Part shown: piece by piece, positions 6,067 to 7,749 of the stretch
How the letters are laid out: each line of letters starts with the position of its first letter
Numbering within the stretch: the first letter of the stretch is position 1
From: Clostridia bacterium
Lineage (GTDB): Bacteria > UBA6262 > WVXT01
DNA: 7,749 bases
Assembly: GCA_030671905.1 (NCBI GenBank)
Contig: DAOVHK010000066.1
Coordinates: 1 to 7,749, forward strand
Reading direction: 5' to 3'
Position numbers and translations under genes: made by a program
The notes under the pieces: generated by a model
What the model was told of the DNA's origin: nothing
Seen by the model: the letters and a program-made list of their open reading frames with translations, nothing else
Databases searched by the model: none

Positions 6067-6092
6067 GCCCAAACTTATGTTTGGGCTTTTTT
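6066..6092 (+). terminator. Intrinsic terminator-like hairpin between divergent promoters
   Basis: agcccaaac-ttat-gtttgggct is a perfect 9-bp stem with a 4-nt loop, followed on the + strand by six Ts (6087-6092, the first being the last stem base). On the - strand the stem is followed within 4 nt by a C-T5 run, so it could work weakly both ways. No + strand gene ends nearby: the closest is the response regulator ending at 5687. It may stop readthrough that would run antisense into tRNA-Leu and insulate smpB. Confidence 0.75.
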
Positions 6093-6094
6093 AT

Positions 6095-6123
6095 TTGCAA
6101 AAAGGAATCTATTTTGGTATAAT
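6095..6123 (+). promoter_or_regulatory. Extended -10 sigma70-type promoter of smpB
   Basis: TTGCAA (6095-6100), a 17-nt spacer, and TATAAT (6118-6123) preceded by TGG (extended -10) form a strong promoter. The start point is expected about 7 nt after the -10 box, at 6130-6131, which is the first base of the smpB ATG. A leaderless mRNA is implied. Confidence 0.75.
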
Positions 6124-6130
6124 TTAAAAG

Positions 6131-6583
6131 ATGAAAAAAATCATAGGTACAAACAAAAAGGCTTTACACGAATATGAAATTTTGGAGACCTATGAGTCGG
6201 GGATTGTTTTAGTTGGCTCGGAAGTAAAGTCTTTGCGGGAAGGAAAAGCGGCTTTGAAGGGTGGTTTTGGTCTCATAGAAGGAGAAGAGGCATTCCTTTA
6301 TAATGTACATATAAGCCCATATGAAAAGTCCTCAACAAAGGATTACGACCCGAAGCGAAAAAGGAAGTTACTTTTGCATAAGCATGAGATAAAAAGATTG
6401 ATGGGCAGAGTTCAACAAAGAGGCTTGACTTTGGTCCCTTTAGAGATGTATTTTAAAGGGGGAAATGCGAAGGTTTCTCTTGGCCTTGCCAGGGGGAAAA
6501 AGACATACGATAAAAGGGAAGCTTTAAAAAGGCGCGAAGCCGAAAGAGAAGTAAGAAGGTCGATGAAAGATAGATATAAATAA
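6131..6583 (+). CDS. smpB: SsrA-binding protein SmpB
   Basis: 150 aa, a normal SmpB length. SmpB binds the tRNA-like domain of tmRNA and brings it with EF-Tu to ribosomes stalled without a stop codon. Family motifs are present in order: N-terminal NKKALHEYEILETYESGIVL, GSEVKSLREGKAAL, YNVHISPYE, the central HKHEIKRL then RGLTLVPLEMYF, KVSLGLARGKKTYDKRE, and the basic tail KRREAEREVRRSMKDR, which lies in the decoding site. No Shine-Dalgarno site precedes the ATG, because the predicted transcript starts at or next to it. The tmRNA gene begins after a single intervening base. This tight link fits the functional partnership and suggests co-transcription, with RNase P cutting just after the stop codon. 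Confidence 0.97.
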   Translation: MKKIIGTNKKALHEYEILETYESGIVLVGSEVKSLREGKAALKGGFGLIEGEEAFLYNVHISPYEKSSTKDYDPKRKRKLLLHKHEIKRLMGRVQQRGLTLVPLEMYFKGGNAKVSLGLARGKKTYDKREALKRREAEREVRRSMKDRYK

Positions 6584-6584
6584 A

Positions 6585-6935
6585 GGGGGCGATCAGGTTT
6601 CGACAGGGATAGAGAAAGCAAGGACGGCAGGTCGAGGTTTGTCGAAGGCTCGTTAATCAATCGACAACAAAACTAAGTGCTGACACTAATAAGTTAGCAT
6701 TAGCCGCGTAAGCGGACACGCTCACCTCTTTTTGCCCATTGGATGGGGATGAGTGTCAGAGAGATGGGATAGTTCCGGCTTTTGCCTTGGAAGTCGGGAT
6801 GAGATTTAAAGGCTGCTCCGTCTCGAATCCTGTCTTTGGGTAATAAGGCGGGGGAGATTCCAAACAAAGACTAAACCTGTAGATGTCCTGCTGAAATATT
6901 TCTGGACGCGGGTTCGATTCCCGCCGCCTCCACCA
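6585..6935 (+). ncRNA. ssrA: tmRNA (transfer-messenger RNA), one-piece form
   Basis: 351 nt. The 5' acceptor strand GGGGGCG (6585-6591) pairs with CGCCTCC (6925-6931), followed by discriminator A and an encoded CCA (6933-6935). The 5' tRNA-like segment has GGTTTCGACAGGG, as in other tmRNAs. The 3' end has GGACGCGGGTTCGATTCCCG, the usual TFAM-like T-arm. An internal reading frame encodes the degradation tag (separate entry). The region after the tag (about 6712-6890) would hold the usual pseudoknots, which I did not fold in detail. It frees stalled ribosomes and tags the nascent chain for proteolysis. TATAAA at 6575-6580, inside the smpB end, could serve as a -10 for an independent transcript, but the -35 region is poor. 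Confidence 0.96.
6679..6711 (+). other. tmRNA tag reading frame, ADTNKLALAA-stop
   Basis: The resume codon GCT (6679) follows CTAAGT, comparable to the conserved UAG-type upstream element of E. coli tmRNA. The frame runs ten codons to TAA (6709-6711). The end LALAA matches the ClpXP-type degron ending seen in most bacterial tags (E. coli ANDENYALAA). The tag length is typical. Confidence 0.85.
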
Positions 6936-6952
6936 AAATCATAGGCAGAGAT

Positions 6953-7327
6953 ATGAACAGGAAATCAAAAATACTCATAATTGACGATGACCCCGACGCT
7001 CTGGAGACAATGGCAGCAGTACTGGAAACTCGCGATTACCAGGTATTGACGGCCCTTTCGGGAGCGGAAGGCATTAGTAAGGCAGTCAAGGAGAAACCTG
7101 ACCTCATTATGATGGACGTATTGATGCCTGAAGTTGATGGATTTGCTACCTGCAAGATGATTAAAGAAAATGAAGAAATTAAAAATATTCCTGTAATTCT
7201 TCTCACAGGTACAGGAATGGTTGGCGATATGGAAAAAGGCTTTGCAGTTGGGGCTAAGGATTTTATGATTAAGCCAATTAATTGGGATACACTTTTCTTA
7301 AAGATTAAAGAATTAATCCCATCATAA
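6953..7327 (+). CDS. Single-domain (CheY-like) response regulator, orphan
   Basis: 124 aa, receiver only. Acidic residues Asp11-Asp13, phosphoacceptor Asp55 in LIMMDVLMP, switch Thr85 (LLTGTG) and Lys107 (IKP) are complete, so it should be phosphorylatable. No output domain and no adjacent kinase are present; it may be phosphorylated by a distant or hybrid kinase. It starts 17 nt after the tmRNA CCA end with only a weak ribosome-binding stretch (AGG at 6943, AGAG at 6947). That gap leaves little room for its own promoter except inside ssrA, so it may be expressed by readthrough from smpB-ssrA. It differs clearly in sequence from the regulator at 5304. Confidence 0.9.
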   Translation: MNRKSKILIIDDDPDALETMAAVLETRDYQVLTALSGAEGISKAVKEKPDLIMMDVLMPEVDGFATCKMIKENEEIKNIPVILLTGTGMVGDMEKGFAVGAKDFMIKPINWDTLFLKIKELIPS

Positions 7328-7364
7328 AACAATCAGGTCGATGACCCTTTCGGGTGACGGAATC

Positions 7365-7390
7365 GGCATTCTAAAGAGTGCCCGGCCAAA
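7365..7390. repeat. Dispersed hairpin repeat, third copy
   Basis: ggcattct-aa-agagtgcc, followed by cggccaaa, matches the 26-nt stretch 1685-1710 at 20 positions by eye. The stem is kept although its bases differ: two positions changed on both sides and one became G.T. No T-tract follows. It lies in the 80-bp gap between the orphan regulator and the next gene. Confidence 0.65.
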
Positions 7391-7398
7391 CAAGTAGT

Positions 7399-7404
7399 GA
7401 GGTG
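7399..7404 (+). promoter_or_regulatory. Shine-Dalgarno site for the TTG start at 7408
   Basis: GAGGTG is fully complementary to the usual 16S rRNA tail and lies 3 nt before the TTG. A TAG (7405-7407) directly before that TTG excludes any earlier in-frame start, and the next in-frame ATG lies beyond the signal peptide. TTG is therefore the start. Confidence 0.7.
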
Positions 7405-7407
7405 TAG

Positions 7408-7749
7408 TTGAAAAAATTATTTCTATGCGGGTTAATATTGATTTTCTGTTTCTCTCTTGCCTCAGCCCAGAGGCAACTGGCCAAGATTAAGGTGCTTACT
7501 GCCGAGAGGACTTATAGCGATATCGATTTACTTTTAATTGCGGGAATGGGGTATCTTAAAATCAATGATGCGGCTGAGATATTTGATGGAAAAGTTGATT
7601 TTGACCCGGTTAAGAATAAGGCAAGTCTGGAATTGAGTCAGGGGATGGTAGAGTTTTTTATTGATAGCCCTGAGGTAATTATAGACAATATTAAACGCAA
7701 GATGAAAAAGGAAACCAAAATTATCGAAGGAAGAGTATGGATTCCTTTG
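7408..7749 (+). CDS. Secreted protein with copper-amine-oxidase-N-like domain, possibly N-acetylmuramoyl-L-alanine amidase, 3' truncated
   Basis: 114 residues are visible, running off the window. The TTG start gives MKKLFLCGLILIFCFSLASA, a classical signal peptide with probable cleavage after ASA (residue 20). The following 90 residues (DLLLIAGMGYLKINDAAEIF, then a strand pattern through VDFDPVKNKASLELSQG, FFIDSPEVIIDN and IIEGRVWIPL) resemble the copper-amine-oxidase N-terminal-like domain. That domain often precedes an amidase_3 catalytic domain in cell-wall hydrolases. The catalytic part, if any, lies outside the window, so the enzymatic call is inference. It begins 80 nt after the regulator with the hairpin repeat between them; no clear promoter is visible. 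Confidence 0.7.
   Translation, partial: MKKLFLCGLILIFCFSLASAQRQLAKIKVLTAERTYSDIDLLLIAGMGYLKINDAAEIFDGKVDFDPVKNKASLELSQGMVEFFIDSPEVIIDNIKRKMKKETKIIEGRVWIPL

Noticed and set aside
7344..7355. Small hairpin accc-tttc-gggt after the orphan regulator as a terminator
   Set aside because: The stem is only 4 bp and has no T-tract.
1..7749. CRISPR array, prophage, toxin-antitoxin or restriction module
   Set aside because: No regularly spaced repeats, integrase, or recognisable phage or defence genes were seen.

Overview
The window looks like chromosomal DNA of an uncultivated Gram-negative bacterium. It is AT-leaning, with an outer-membrane beta-barrel gene, secreted proteins ending in a T9SS type-B/FlgD-like C-terminal domain, small single-receiver response regulators, and palindromic intergenic repeats. 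This combination is common in metagenome-derived candidate phyla (Omnitrophota-like or FCB-related lineages). The phylum is an inference; no marker here settles it.

Left part (1-5687), all on the + strand. A 5'-truncated secreted protein (FN3-like domain plus an FTPNGDG C-terminal domain) is followed by a cluster of palindromes. Next comes a 142-aa protein that is little more than a signal segment plus a second copy of the same C-terminal domain, then a PorV-like barrel carrying a coiled-coil/TPR tail. That gene overlaps by 4 nt (ATGA) a membrane histidine kinase, and a single-domain response regulator follows. The kinase reading frame is broken by one in-frame TGA inside its ATPase domain. 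In Bacteroidota, FTPNGDG-type domains are type IX secretion sorting signals and PorV is the outer-membrane shuttle that receives them. The left part therefore reads as a cargo / outer-membrane partner / two-component cluster, but no T9SS core gene is visible.

Middle part (5688-6130), no protein gene. It holds tRNA-Leu(CAG) on the - strand with its own promoter. A 20-bp exact repeat of the tRNA 3' end lies 188 bp away. Between the repeats, and including the outer one, is a sequence that folds as a three-helix junction. Its three imperfect pairs are all G.U when read as - strand RNA. An intrinsic-terminator-shaped hairpin sits between the divergent tRNA and smpB promoters.

Right part (6131-7749), + strand. 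smpB is apparently leaderless. The tmRNA gene ssrA starts one nucleotide after the smpB stop codon and encodes the tag ADTNKLALAA. A second receiver-only regulator starts 17 nt after the tmRNA. A third copy of the hairpin repeat follows, then a 3'-truncated secreted protein with a TTG start and a copper-amine-oxidase-N-like domain, probably the front of a cell-wall amidase. smpB and ssrA together form the trans-translation ribosome-rescue pair.
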